A program made the position numbers and the translations under genes. The notes under the pieces are model-generated. The model was not told the origin of the DNA, ran no database searches, and worked only from the letters and a program-made list of their open reading frames with translations. DNA of 60,407 nucleotides from an uncultured Collinsella sp. (GTDB taxonomy: Bacteria; Actinomycetota; Coriobacteriia; Coriobacteriales; Coriobacteriaceae): assembly GCA_902496945.1 (NCBI GenBank), contig CABVDE010000007.1, positions 1 through 60,407 of the forward strand. The letters are read 5' to 3'. Shown piece after piece: positions 53,129 through 60,407 of the stretch (its first letter is position 1; every line of letters starts with the position of its first letter).

Positions 53129-54028
53129 GTGTCCGATCGTCCCAAGGCATCTGCTCCTAAGACGCCTGCGCGCAAAGCAGCCACTGCGGGAGCGCCTGCA
53201 GCGAAGAGCGGCACCGGTTCGTGGCTGGCGGGCTTTATTACCCGTGCCGCCGCCGGTATCATCTACGCTGTCGTCTTTATCCTGTGCCTGGTTTTGGGTA
53301 TCGTGCCCACGGCCATCTTTGTTTCCGTCATGAGCGGTCTGTGCTGCTATGAGTTTTTCCGCATGACGAGGCTCGATGGCAAGATGGCTAACGAGCGCAT
53401 GGGTATCGCTGCCGCCGTGCTCTTTCCGCTGTCGGCGTTGGGCGATTCGATGTTGCTGAATGCCCTGCTTTTTGCCCTGATGCTCGCGGTGGGCATTTGG
53501 TATGTCTGGTCGCCGCGTACCCGCATCTCTGATGTGGCTGTGACGCTCATGGGCCCCATCTACACTGGCTTTATGCTGTCGGCTATCGTGCTGCTGCGCG
53601 ATGCCGTGCCCGGTTTTGCCGGCGCCCTGCTTTCGGTGGGCGTTTGCGCGTCCCTCTGGGTCTCCGATTCTTTTGCCTACATCGTGGGCAGCCGTATCGG
53701 CAAGCATAAGATGGTTCCCAAGATCTCTCCTAAAAAGAGTTGGGAGGGCTTTGCCGGCGGCATCCTGGGATCTGTCTTGATTTGGCTCATCCTGTGGGCA
53801 ACGCACTTCTATAAGTTGAGCCTGCCCTATGCGGTGCTGTTCGGCGTGGTTGTGTCCATTCTGGGCGTTATCGGCGACCTCATCGAGTCGCGCATCAAGC
53901 GCGGTGTGGGCGTCAAGGATTCTGGCAACCTTATCCCGGGCCACGGCGGTATGCTCGATCGTAGCGATTCGCTTATCTTTGGCTGCATCACCGCGCAGCT
54001 GCTGCTGATGATCGGAGGCGTGCTGTAA
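53129..54028 (+). CDS. cdsA: phosphatidate cytidylyltransferase
   Basis: Makes CDP-diacylglycerol for phospholipid synthesis. It has 299 residues with about eight membrane spans and the CDP-OH signature KRGVGVKDSGNLIPGHGG followed by MLDRSDSL. KKSWEGFAGGILGS is also present. The first 30 residues are a basic Ala/Lys/Pro cytoplasmic tail. The start is GTG at 53129, and the stop overlaps the dxr start (TAATG). Confidence 0.96.
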   Translation: MSDRPKASAPKTPARKAATAGAPAAKSGTGSWLAGFITRAAAGIIYAVVFILCLVLGIVPTAIFVSVMSGLCCYEFFRMTRLDGKMANERMGIAAAVLFPLSALGDSMLLNALLFALMLAVGIWYVWSPRTRISDVAVTLMGPIYTGFMLSAIVLLRDAVPGFAGALLSVGVCASLWVSDSFAYIVGSRIGKHKMVPKISPKKSWEGFAGGILGSVLIWLILWATHFYKLSLPYAVLFGVVVSILGVIGDLIESRIKRGVGVKDSGNLIPGHGGMLDRSDSLIFGCITAQLLLMIGGVL

Positions 54029-55215
54029 TGTCCTTTCAGACAACGTATGGCCCCGACGGACGTCTCCGTGTTGCCATCCTGGGTTGTACGGGCTCTATCG
54101 GCACCCAGGCGCTCGATGTATGCCGTCAGCATGCCGATCGCCTGCAGGTGACGGCGCTGTCCGTTAACTCCAGCACGTCCGAGCTCGTTGCCGCCGCCCG
54201 TGAGTTCTCGGTCCCGGCGGTTGCTGTGGCTGATGTCGCTCATGGCGATGACGCCGTGCTGCAGGAGCTGCCTGATGGTACCGAACTTGGTGTTGGCGCG
54301 CAGGCGGTTTACGAGCTCGCGCATCGCGATGATGTCGACTGCGTACTCGTTGCTATCGTGGGTGCTGCCGGTCTCGAGGCAAGCCATGCGGCACTGACTT
54401 CGAATAAGCGTCTTACCCTTGCCAATAAAGAGTCGCTCGTTGTTGGTGGCGACCTGCTTATGCCGTTGGCACAGCCCGGTCAGCTTATTCCGGTCGACTC
54501 CGAACACTCCGCCATCTACCAGTGCTATCTGGGGGAGAATCCACGCGAGGCCCATTGCATTTGGCTTACCTGCTCGGGCGGTCCGTTCTTTGGCCGTACG
54601 CGTGACGAGCTCGACCGCGTTACGCGTGTCGACGCTCTGGCGCATCCCACGTGGGCCATGGGCGCTAAGATCACGATTGACTCCGCCACCCTCATGAACA
54701 AGGGCCTGGAGCGTATCGAAGCCATGCATCTGTTTAACTGCGATCTCGATTTCATTAACGTGGTCGTGCAGCGTCAGTCCAAGATTCATTCCATGGTCGA
54801 GTTCGCCGACGGCTCCGTGATGGCATATCTCGGTGCCTCCGATATGCGTATTCCCATCCAGTTTGCGTTCTCGTATCCCGAGCGCTGGGACACCCCGGCA
54901 CCGCGCATCGATTTCCGCGAGCTGGGGCAGCTCACGTTTGATGCGGCGGACATGGATACCTTCCGCTGCCTGGCGCTGGCCGAGCGCGCCGGCAAGACGG
55001 GCGGCACCATGCCGTGCGTGCTCAATGCCGCCAACGAGGTCGCCGTCGATGCCTTCCTGCACGATGGCTGCAGCTTTACCGATATCGATCGCATTGTGGA
55101 ATCCTGCATGGATGCCCACGATGCGCAGGCGGTCGATTCGTTTGAGCAGCTTCGCGACATCGATGCGTGGGCGCGTGAAAAGGCTGTGCAGGTGCTCGCC
55201 GCAACCCGTTCCTAA
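54028..55215 (+). CDS. dxr: 1-deoxy-D-xylulose-5-phosphate reductoisomerase
   Basis: Second step of the MEP isoprenoid pathway, target of fosmidomycin. It has 395 residues with the NADPH motif LGCTGSIGTQALDVCR, then LANKESLVVGGDLLMP, VDSEHSAIYQCYLGE and GAKITIDSATLMNKGLE, and a C-terminal helical domain with LNAANEVAVDAFL. Together with ispG in the next positions it supplies precursors for uppS. Confidence 0.97.
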   Translation: MSFQTTYGPDGRLRVAILGCTGSIGTQALDVCRQHADRLQVTALSVNSSTSELVAAAREFSVPAVAVADVAHGDDAVLQELPDGTELGVGAQAVYELAHRDDVDCVLVAIVGAAGLEASHAALTSNKRLTLANKESLVVGGDLLMPLAQPGQLIPVDSEHSAIYQCYLGENPREAHCIWLTCSGGPFFGRTRDELDRVTRVDALAHPTWAMGAKITIDSATLMNKGLERIEAMHLFNCDLDFINVVVQRQSKIHSMVEFADGSVMAYLGASDMRIPIQFAFSYPERWDTPAPRIDFRELGQLTFDAADMDTFRCLALAERAGKTGGTMPCVLNAANEVAVDAFLHDGCSFTDIDRIVESCMDAHDAQAVDSFEQLRDIDAWAREKAVQVLAATRS

Positions 55216-55240
55216 CCTATAAGGATTGCTTTTTCGTTTT

Positions 55241-56602
55241 ATGGATACTGTTCTGGGCGTTCTCTCATCGGTCTTTTGGGGCCTGCTGATGCTTTCCGTC
55301 CTTGTGTTTTTGCACGAGGGCGGCCACTTTTTGGCGGCGCGTGCCTGCGGCGTCCGTGTGACAGAGTTCTTTTTGGGTCTGCCGTGCCGCTTTAACATCC
55401 ATTACACGTCGCGTCGTATTGGCACCAAGTTTGGCGTGACCCCGCTGCTGCTGGGTGGCTACGCTGCCATCTGCGGTATGGATCCGACCGACGTCTCTTG
55501 CGCCGACCGCGTGCTCGCGGCTATCTATCGTCATGGTCGCGTGACCGTGGCTGATCTTGCCGATGAGCTCGGACTGTCCGAGGAGGATGTACTCGAGGCA
55601 TGCGCCCTATTGCTGGGCTGGGGCTCCATCGCACCCTGGTATGAGGAAGGGGAGAAGCCCTCGCCGAGCTACTATCCCACCAAGTATCAGACGCTGCCGC
55701 GAGACGCGGCGGGCTACACCACCTTTGATGGCCGTCGCTTCGATCGCGAACATGCGACTGCCGAGGGCGATGTGTGGGATCTGCCGTGCGGTGAGGCTGA
55801 TTTCTTGGCGCAAGAACGGTCGCACACCTATTTGGGCCAGGGCTTTGTCAAGCGAGCCTTTATGCTGCTTGCGGGCATTCTCGTCAATATCTTGACGGGC
55901 TTTTTGCTCCTTATGAGCATCTATTCCATTGCGGGTGTCACCGTGCCGTTGGATACCAACGTGATCGGTCAGGTCGATGAGGGCTCGATTGCCGCCAAGG
56001 CGGGCATCGAGGGCGGTGACGCGATCCTTTCGGTCGACGGGGTATCGTGCTCCACCTGGATGGACGTTTACGATGCTATCGGCAAGGCCGCCGGTAAGGA
56101 CGATATCGCCATCGAGTATGAGCGCGACGGCAGGCAGCATTCGACCTCGGTTGCACTCAAAGAGGACGAGCGCCTAGGTGTGTATGCCTCTACGGAGGTG
56201 GTCCGTTTGGACCCGATCAGCTCGGCGCGTCTGTCATTCTCCTATGTTGTGCAGACGGCGGATGGCGTTATGCGCCTACTCCAGCCGCAGCATACGATTG
56301 AGATTCTCGACCAGTCCTCCTCGATCGTGGGTATTAGCGTCATGTCCTCGCAGGCGGCTGCTGCCGGCCCTGTAACGTTCCTATCGCTTGCCGCGCTCAT
56401 CTCGTTCTCGCTGGGCTTTATGAACTTGCTGCCCATCCCCCCGCTCGACGGCGGCAAGCTTGTCATCGAGATCATTCAAAAGATTGCGGGCCGCGAGCTG
56501 CCGCTCAAGGTCCAGACGATTGTGAGCTATGTGGGCATCGCGCTCTTTGCGCTGCTGTTTGTCTATATGCTTCGTTCCGACATCCTTCGATTTATTCTGT
56601 AG
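55241..56602 (+). CDS. rseP: site-2 protease (RseP-type) with inserted winged-helix-like domain
   Basis: Intramembrane metalloprotease of about 453 residues. The zinc motif HEGGH is at residues 25-29 and the second ligand region NLLPIPPLDGGKLV near 394-407. Between the GGY block (about 71) and the second membrane span (about 205) lies an insert of roughly 110 residues. Its first part (DRVLAAIYRHGRVTVADLAD, then ELGLSEEDVLEACALLLGWG) looks like a winged helix-turn-helix. A PDZ domain follows at about 235-320. The ATG at 55241 is preferred although its spacing to AAGGA is long; a TTG at 55226 is the alternative. Confidence 0.92.
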   Translation: MDTVLGVLSSVFWGLLMLSVLVFLHEGGHFLAARACGVRVTEFFLGLPCRFNIHYTSRRIGTKFGVTPLLLGGYAAICGMDPTDVSCADRVLAAIYRHGRVTVADLADELGLSEEDVLEACALLLGWGSIAPWYEEGEKPSPSYYPTKYQTLPRDAAGYTTFDGRRFDREHATAEGDVWDLPCGEADFLAQERSHTYLGQGFVKRAFMLLAGILVNILTGFLLLMSIYSIAGVTVPLDTNVIGQVDEGSIAAKAGIEGGDAILSVDGVSCSTWMDVYDAIGKAAGKDDIAIEYERDGRQHSTSVALKEDERLGVYASTEVVRLDPISSARLSFSYVVQTADGVMRLLQPQHTIEILDQSSSIVGISVMSSQAAAAGPVTFLSLAALISFSLGFMNLLPIPPLDGGKLVIEIIQKIAGRELPLKVQTIVSYVGIALFALLFVYMLRSDILRFIL

Positions 56603-56615
56603 GGGAGTGTTTGGA

Positions 56616-57698
56616 TTGTCTCTTTCCCATTCTTTGCCGCGCGAGCTGACGCGCCCCGTGCATGTGGGCGGCGTGCAGATCGGCGGCGGCGCGCCGGTGG
56701 CGGTTCAGTCCATGACCTGCACCGATACCGCTGATGCTCAGGCAACGCTTGCGCAGGTGCGTGCGTTGGCGCAGGCGGGCTGCGATATCGTGCGTGTGAG
56801 CGTACCCACCGAGGCCGCGCTCGAGGGCTTCAGTATCATCTGCGCCGAGTCCCCGGTTCCGATCGTCGCCGATATTCACTTTAACCATAAGCTCGCCATC
56901 GGCGCCGTCGAGGCCGGTGCCGCAAAGCTTCGTATCAACCCCGGCAATATCGGTGACTGGGCCAAGGTCGACGCCGTCATCGACGCCGCGGGTGCTGCGG
57001 GCTGTGCAATTCGCATTGGCGTCAACGCCGGCTCGCTCGAGCAGGACATCGCCGAGTGCGATGATCTTACGCAGCCCGAAAAGCTCGTGATGTCGAGCGA
57101 GCGATTCGTCAGGCACTTTGAGGACCGCGGATTTACCAACATTGTGCTTTCTGCCAAGGCCCATAGCGTGCAAACGACGCTCGATACCTATCGTGCCCTG
57201 TCGCACGAGATCCCCCATGTTCCGCTTCATCTGGGTGTGACGGAGGCCGGTACCAAGCTGCAGGGCACCATCAAAAGCTCGGTGGGCTTGGGTATTCTGC
57301 TGTCCGAGGGCATCGGCGACACCATGCGCGTGTCGCTTACGGCCGATCCTGTTGAGGAACCACCGGTCGCCTGGGGCATTCTGCAGTCGCTGGGCCTGCG
57401 CCGTCGTGGTCCCGAGATTGTCTCGTGCCCCACGTGCGCCCGCTGTCAGGTCAACCTGATCGCAATCGCCGAGGAGGTAACCGAGCGGCTTAAGAACTAC
57501 TCTGCGCCGCTTTCGATTGCCGTAATGGGATGCGCTGTTAATGGACCCGGCGAGGCCTCTGATGCCGATCTGGGTGTTGCCTGCGGGCGTGGTCAGGGCT
57601 TGCTCTTTTCGCATGGTCAGATCATTGGTAAAGTAGCTGAGGATCAAATTGTCGACGCGCTGATGGCCGAGGTCGACAAGCTTATTGAGGAGAAATAA
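56616..57698 (+). CDS. ispG: 4-hydroxy-3-methylbut-2-enyl-diphosphate synthase
   Basis: Iron-sulfur enzyme of the MEP pathway. It has 360 residues: TIM barrel with GGGAPVAVQSMTCTDTAD, VADIHFNHKLAIGAVEAG and KLRINPGNIGD, and a reductase-like domain with the 4Fe-4S ligands CPTCARC and MGCAVNGPGEASDADLG. The start is TTG at 56616, with AGGGGAG at a proper distance; a GTG at 56607 lies too close to that site. Confidence 0.96.
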   Translation: MSLSHSLPRELTRPVHVGGVQIGGGAPVAVQSMTCTDTADAQATLAQVRALAQAGCDIVRVSVPTEAALEGFSIICAESPVPIVADIHFNHKLAIGAVEAGAAKLRINPGNIGDWAKVDAVIDAAGAAGCAIRIGVNAGSLEQDIAECDDLTQPEKLVMSSERFVRHFEDRGFTNIVLSAKAHSVQTTLDTYRALSHEIPHVPLHLGVTEAGTKLQGTIKSSVGLGILLSEGIGDTMRVSLTADPVEEPPVAWGILQSLGLRRRGPEIVSCPTCARCQVNLIAIAEEVTERLKNYSAPLSIAVMGCAVNGPGEASDADLGVACGRGQGLLFSHGQIIGKVAEDQIVDALMAEVDKLIEEK

Positions 57699-59420
57699 AT
57701 GACTCGAGCAATGTATATGTCTAAGCTCTACGCGCCGACGCTTAAAGAGGATCCGGCCGACGCCGAGCTCGCAAGCCACCGCCTGCTGCTTCGTGCCGGC
57801 ATGATCCGCAAGGAGGCCGCTGGCCTGTATTCCTACTTGCCGCTCGCTTGGCGCTCGATTCGCAAGATCGAGAACATCGTGCGTGACGAGATGGACGCTG
57901 CGGGCGCCCAGGAGCTCATGATGCCCATCATGGTCGACGCTGAGCTGTGGCGCGAATCCGGCCGTATCGACGCCTATGGCAAGGAGCTCGTGCGCTTTGA
58001 CGACCGTCATGGTCGCGAGTTCGTGCTCGGTCCCACGCACGAGGAGACCGTGACGGCCCTGGTGCGCAACGAGCTGCGCTCCTATAAACAGCTGCCAGTC
58101 AACCTGTATCACATTCAGGATAAGTTCCGTGACGAGTTCCGCCCCCGCTTTGGTCTGATGCGCGGTCGCGAGTTCATCATGAAGGACGCCTACAGCTTCT
58201 CCGCCACGCAGGAGAGCCTGCAGGAGGAGTACGACAAGATGAAGCAGGCCTATGCCAACATCTGCGAGCGCTGCTACATCAAGGCCCTGCCCGTTGTCGC
58301 CGACTCCGGCGAGATTGGTGGCGACACCTCTGTCGAGTTCATGGCTTTGGCCGAGGCCGGCGAGGCTTCGCTCGTCTACTGCGATGACTGCGGCTTTGCC
58401 GCCGATGATGAGGCCGCAAGCACCGAGGTCGTTGTGACCGAGGGTCCCGGTGACGGTACGCTCACCAAGGTCGAGACTCCGGGTATGGGCACCATCGAGG
58501 CTGTTGCCAAGTTCTTCGGCTTGCCCGAGAACGGCACACGCAAGTCGCTGGCGCTCATCGACGCCGAGGGCAAGCCTGTCGTGGCTATCGTTCCGGGCGA
58601 TCATGAGCTCAACGATTGTAAGGCCGAGCATGTCTTTGGCAAGGGCTATCGCATGATGACCGACGAGGAGCTTCAGGCGAACGGTCTGCACAAGGGCTTT
58701 ATCGGGCCGGTCAACCTGCCCGAGGGCATCCGCCTGGTGTGCGACGAGAGTCTGCGCGAGTCTAAGCAGTGGGCTTGCGGTGCCAACGAGGTTGGCTATC
58801 ACTTTACCGGAGCCTGCCCTGAGCGCGACTTTACCGTCGACGAGTGGACTGACCTGATCACCGTCGTTGCCGGCGATCCCTGCCCGCATTGCGGCAAGCC
58901 GCTTTCCGCTGCCCGCGGCATCGAGGTTTCCCAGGTCTTCCAGCTGGGCACCAAGTACTCCGAGGCCATGGGCGCTACCTTTATGGATGAGGACGGCAGG
59001 GAGAAGCCGCTCATCATGGGTTGCTACGGCGTGGGCGTGTCCCGCTCGCTCGCTGCCGTCGTGGAGCAGCACAACGACGAGCACGGCATCGTCTGGCCGG
59101 TCTCCGTCGCTCCCTACGAGGTCGCGGTGATTCCGCTCGACCCCAAGAAGGAGGAGTGCGCTATCGCCTGTGAGCAGATCGTTGATGGCCTGTGCGCCGA
59201 GGGTATCGAGGTCGTCGTCGATGACCGCGATGAGCGTCCTGGCTTTAAGTTTGCCGACAACGATCTTATGGGCTTCCCGTATCAGGTTGTTCTGGGCAAG
59301 CGCGGCCTTAAGAACGGTACCGTCGAACTCAAGGACCGTGCCACAGGCGAGCGCGAGGATGTGGCGATCGACGAGGTTGTCGCCAAGGTTGCCGAGCTCG
59401 TGAAGGCAGCCCGTCGCTAG
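57699..59420 (+). CDS. proS: prolyl-tRNA synthetase, bacterial type with editing domain
   Basis: Charges tRNA-Pro. It has 573 residues. The class II core has motif 1 near MMPIMVDAELWRESGR, motif 2 FRDEFRPRFGLMRGREFIMK and motif 3 YGVGVSRSLAAVVEQ. Between motifs 2 and 3 lies the INS editing domain, about residues 225-390, which removes mischarged alanine. The C-terminal anticodon-binding domain contains GIEVVVDDRDERPGFKFAD. The ATG at 57699 abuts the ispG stop, with GAGGAG upstream. Confidence 0.97.
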   Translation: MTRAMYMSKLYAPTLKEDPADAELASHRLLLRAGMIRKEAAGLYSYLPLAWRSIRKIENIVRDEMDAAGAQELMMPIMVDAELWRESGRIDAYGKELVRFDDRHGREFVLGPTHEETVTALVRNELRSYKQLPVNLYHIQDKFRDEFRPRFGLMRGREFIMKDAYSFSATQESLQEEYDKMKQAYANICERCYIKALPVVADSGEIGGDTSVEFMALAEAGEASLVYCDDCGFAADDEAASTEVVVTEGPGDGTLTKVETPGMGTIEAVAKFFGLPENGTRKSLALIDAEGKPVVAIVPGDHELNDCKAEHVFGKGYRMMTDEELQANGLHKGFIGPVNLPEGIRLVCDESLRESKQWACGANEVGYHFTGACPERDFTVDEWTDLITVVAGDPCPHCGKPLSAARGIEVSQVFQLGTKYSEAMGATFMDEDGREKPLIMGCYGVGVSRSLAAVVEQHNDEHGIVWPVSVAPYEVAVIPLDPKKEECAIACEQIVDGLCAEGIEVVVDDRDERPGFKFADNDLMGFPYQVVLGKRGLKNGTVELKDRATGEREDVAIDEVVAKVAELVKAARR

Positions 59421-59450
59421 TCGACGATTTCGCTTGCAGTTCGATATACG

Positions 59451-59506
59451 GGGCGGCCCTGCATTTCTCCCAGATGGGGGAGATGCAGGGCCGCCCTTCT
59501 ATCTTG
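59451..59506 (+). terminator. long hairpin terminator after proS
   Basis: A 21-bp stem (59451-59471 with 59476-59496, two G-U pairs, four-base loop) followed by TTCTATCTTG. It lies 30 bases after the proS stop codon. Confidence 0.85.
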
Positions 59507-59524
59507 TCGGCATGCTCAATCGCT

Positions 59525-59568
59525 AAAGGAAAACCCCACAGCCCATGTGAGCTGCGGGGTTTTCCTTT
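59525..59568. terminator. bidirectional terminator between proS and the phosphotransferase gene
   Basis: AAAGGAAAACCCC and GGGGTTTTCCTTT form an 18-position stem with one mismatch and an eight-base loop. A-runs and T-runs on both sides make it usable from either strand; it lies 32 bases after the stop of the convergent gene. Confidence 0.85.
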
Positions 59569-59600
59569 GTGCCTCCGATGCGAAATGTATCGCTCAGATA

Positions 59601-60365
59601 TTACTGATAATCGACGACGTCGATCCAGTTCTCAAGGAACTCATCGTTCACGTTGCGCTTACGAGCGAGCTCGGAAGCGGCGACGATGCTCGTCCACTGA
59701 CGCACGACCTGCATGGGCATGTCGGCGCGGTCGCAGTAGAGCTCCAGGTAGGCCTCGGCCTGATCCTTGCTGTTGAGGGCAAAGAGCAGGTAGGTCGTGG
59801 CAACGTCGGCGGCAGGGGAGCCCTGGGTGGCGTGTGCCCAGTCGCACACATAGAGCTTGCCGTCGTCGCCAACGATGACGTTGGAGGGGTTGAAGTCGCC
59901 GTGGCAGACCTTGAACTCCTTGGTCATGCCGTCCAGACGCTCCTGAAGGTTGTAGCGCGTGGTGGCATTGAGCTGATTCAGGCTGTCGATCATGCGGGCG
60001 AACTTGTCGCGCTGACGGTTGAGCAGCGGGGAGGTGTAGCCGTGGATCTCGATCTGGAGGTCGACGAACATCTCGAGATACTCACCAAAGCGCTGGGGCT
60101 CGGCAGTCATCTTCTCGGCAAGGGTGGTGCCCGGAACCTTCTCGGTCACGAGCGCCCAGCCGTTGGCGTTCTCGAGCTGGGAAACCTCGAGAGCCTTGGG
60201 GCTGCGGATGCCGCACTCATTGATGCGGGCAAGATTCAAAGCCTCGTTGAACACGTCGGAGACGGGCTTGGTCTCGTTGAAGACCTTGACGATTTTGTCG
60301 CCCAGGTCGTAAACGACCTTGTTGCCACGGCGGACGAGCTCGGTCTTGGAATCGGGTAGCAGCAT
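59601..60365 (-). CDS. APH/choline kinase-fold phosphotransferase
   Basis: A 254-residue kinase-like protein. The N-lobe has VYDLGDKIVKVF with the likely ATP Lys, and ALVTEKVPGTTLAEK as hinge. The catalytic loop is CHGDFNPSNVIV and the metal Asp is in YVCDWAHATQG. This is the aminoglycoside phosphotransferase and LicA-like superfamily; members phosphorylate choline, sugars or small amines, or are resistance enzymes. Nothing near it suggests drug resistance, and the substrate is unknown. The ATG at 60365 has GAAAGGATG upstream. It is convergent with proS. Confidence 0.88.
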   Translation of the reverse strand: MLLPDSKTELVRRGNKVVYDLGDKIVKVFNETKPVSDVFNEALNLARINECGIRSPKALEVSQLENANGWALVTEKVPGTTLAEKMTAEPQRFGEYLEMFVDLQIEIHGYTSPLLNRQRDKFARMIDSLNQLNATTRYNLQERLDGMTKEFKVCHGDFNPSNVIVGDDGKLYVCDWAHATQGSPAADVATTYLLFALNSKDQAEAYLELYCDRADMPMQVVRQWTSIVAASELARKRNVNDEFLENWIDVVDYQ

Positions 60366-60407
60366 GGTTGCATCCTTTCAACGATGCGATAGAAGCGACG
60401 GCGGGGG

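Noticed and set aside
59601..60365. Aminoglycoside resistance gene
   Set aside because: Only the general kinase fold is visible; no resistance-specific sequence, mobile context or composition shift supports it.

Overview
The window is a dense, G+C-rich chromosomal segment that looks like a gut Coriobacteriia genome, most likely Collinsella or a close relative (Actinomycetota). This is an inference from gene content and style: a rod-shape cluster (mreBCD, PBP2, RodA), a MEP isoprenoid pathway, TrmFO, a two-subunit glycyl-tRNA synthetase, PPDK with its regulatory kinase, and very frequent TTG and GTG starts. No 16S sequence is present to prove it. I see no prophage, insertion sequence, CRISPR array or rRNA operon.

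Layout. Positions 1-884 (minus) hold a frameshifted UDP-galactopyranose mutase gene that runs off the left edge. Positions 1049-2499 (minus) hold an A+T-richer two-gene module: a DUF4869-type protein translationally coupled to a P-loop ATPase of unknown function. This pair is the best candidate here for an undescribed system. Positions 2631-11081 (minus) form one aromatic amino acid supraoperon in transcription order aroF, tyrA, aroB, aroA, aroC, pheA, an aroE-aroK fusion, aroQ. It encodes the whole route from PEP plus erythrose 4-phosphate to prephenate, and then the tyrosine and phenylalanine branches up to transamination. A compact terminator hairpin sits between a weak promoter and aroF and may be an attenuator.

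Positions 11284-17367 (plus) carry tRNA-Arg(CCG), a P-type cation ATPase, a zinc-ribbon membrane protein, a cyclophilin and a TPR membrane protein. Positions 17483-27088 carry the elongasome genes mreB, mreC, mreD, mrdA and rodA, then a DUF697-like membrane protein and a two-gene radical SAM pair. Positions 27156-31161 are rplU, rpmA, obgE, nadD, yqeK and rsfS. A convergent dinB follows on the minus strand.

Positions 32720-35210 are rpsP, khpA, rimM, trmD and lepB. Then come glyQS, the PPDK regulator and ppdK (35270-42256). After that the conserved series resumes: rplS, rnhB, yraN, comM, dprA, trmFO, xerC, rpsB, tsf, pyrH, frr, uppS, cdsA, dxr, rseP, ispG, proS (42466-59420). A minus-strand APH-fold phosphotransferase closes the window.

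The points most worth checking are: the DUF4869/ATPase pair; four helically phased TTTACC repeats upstream of ppdK; a winged-helix-like insertion inside the site-2 protease; the aroF leader attenuator; a small palindromic repeat family with two copies; and the missing canonical start codon of xerC.
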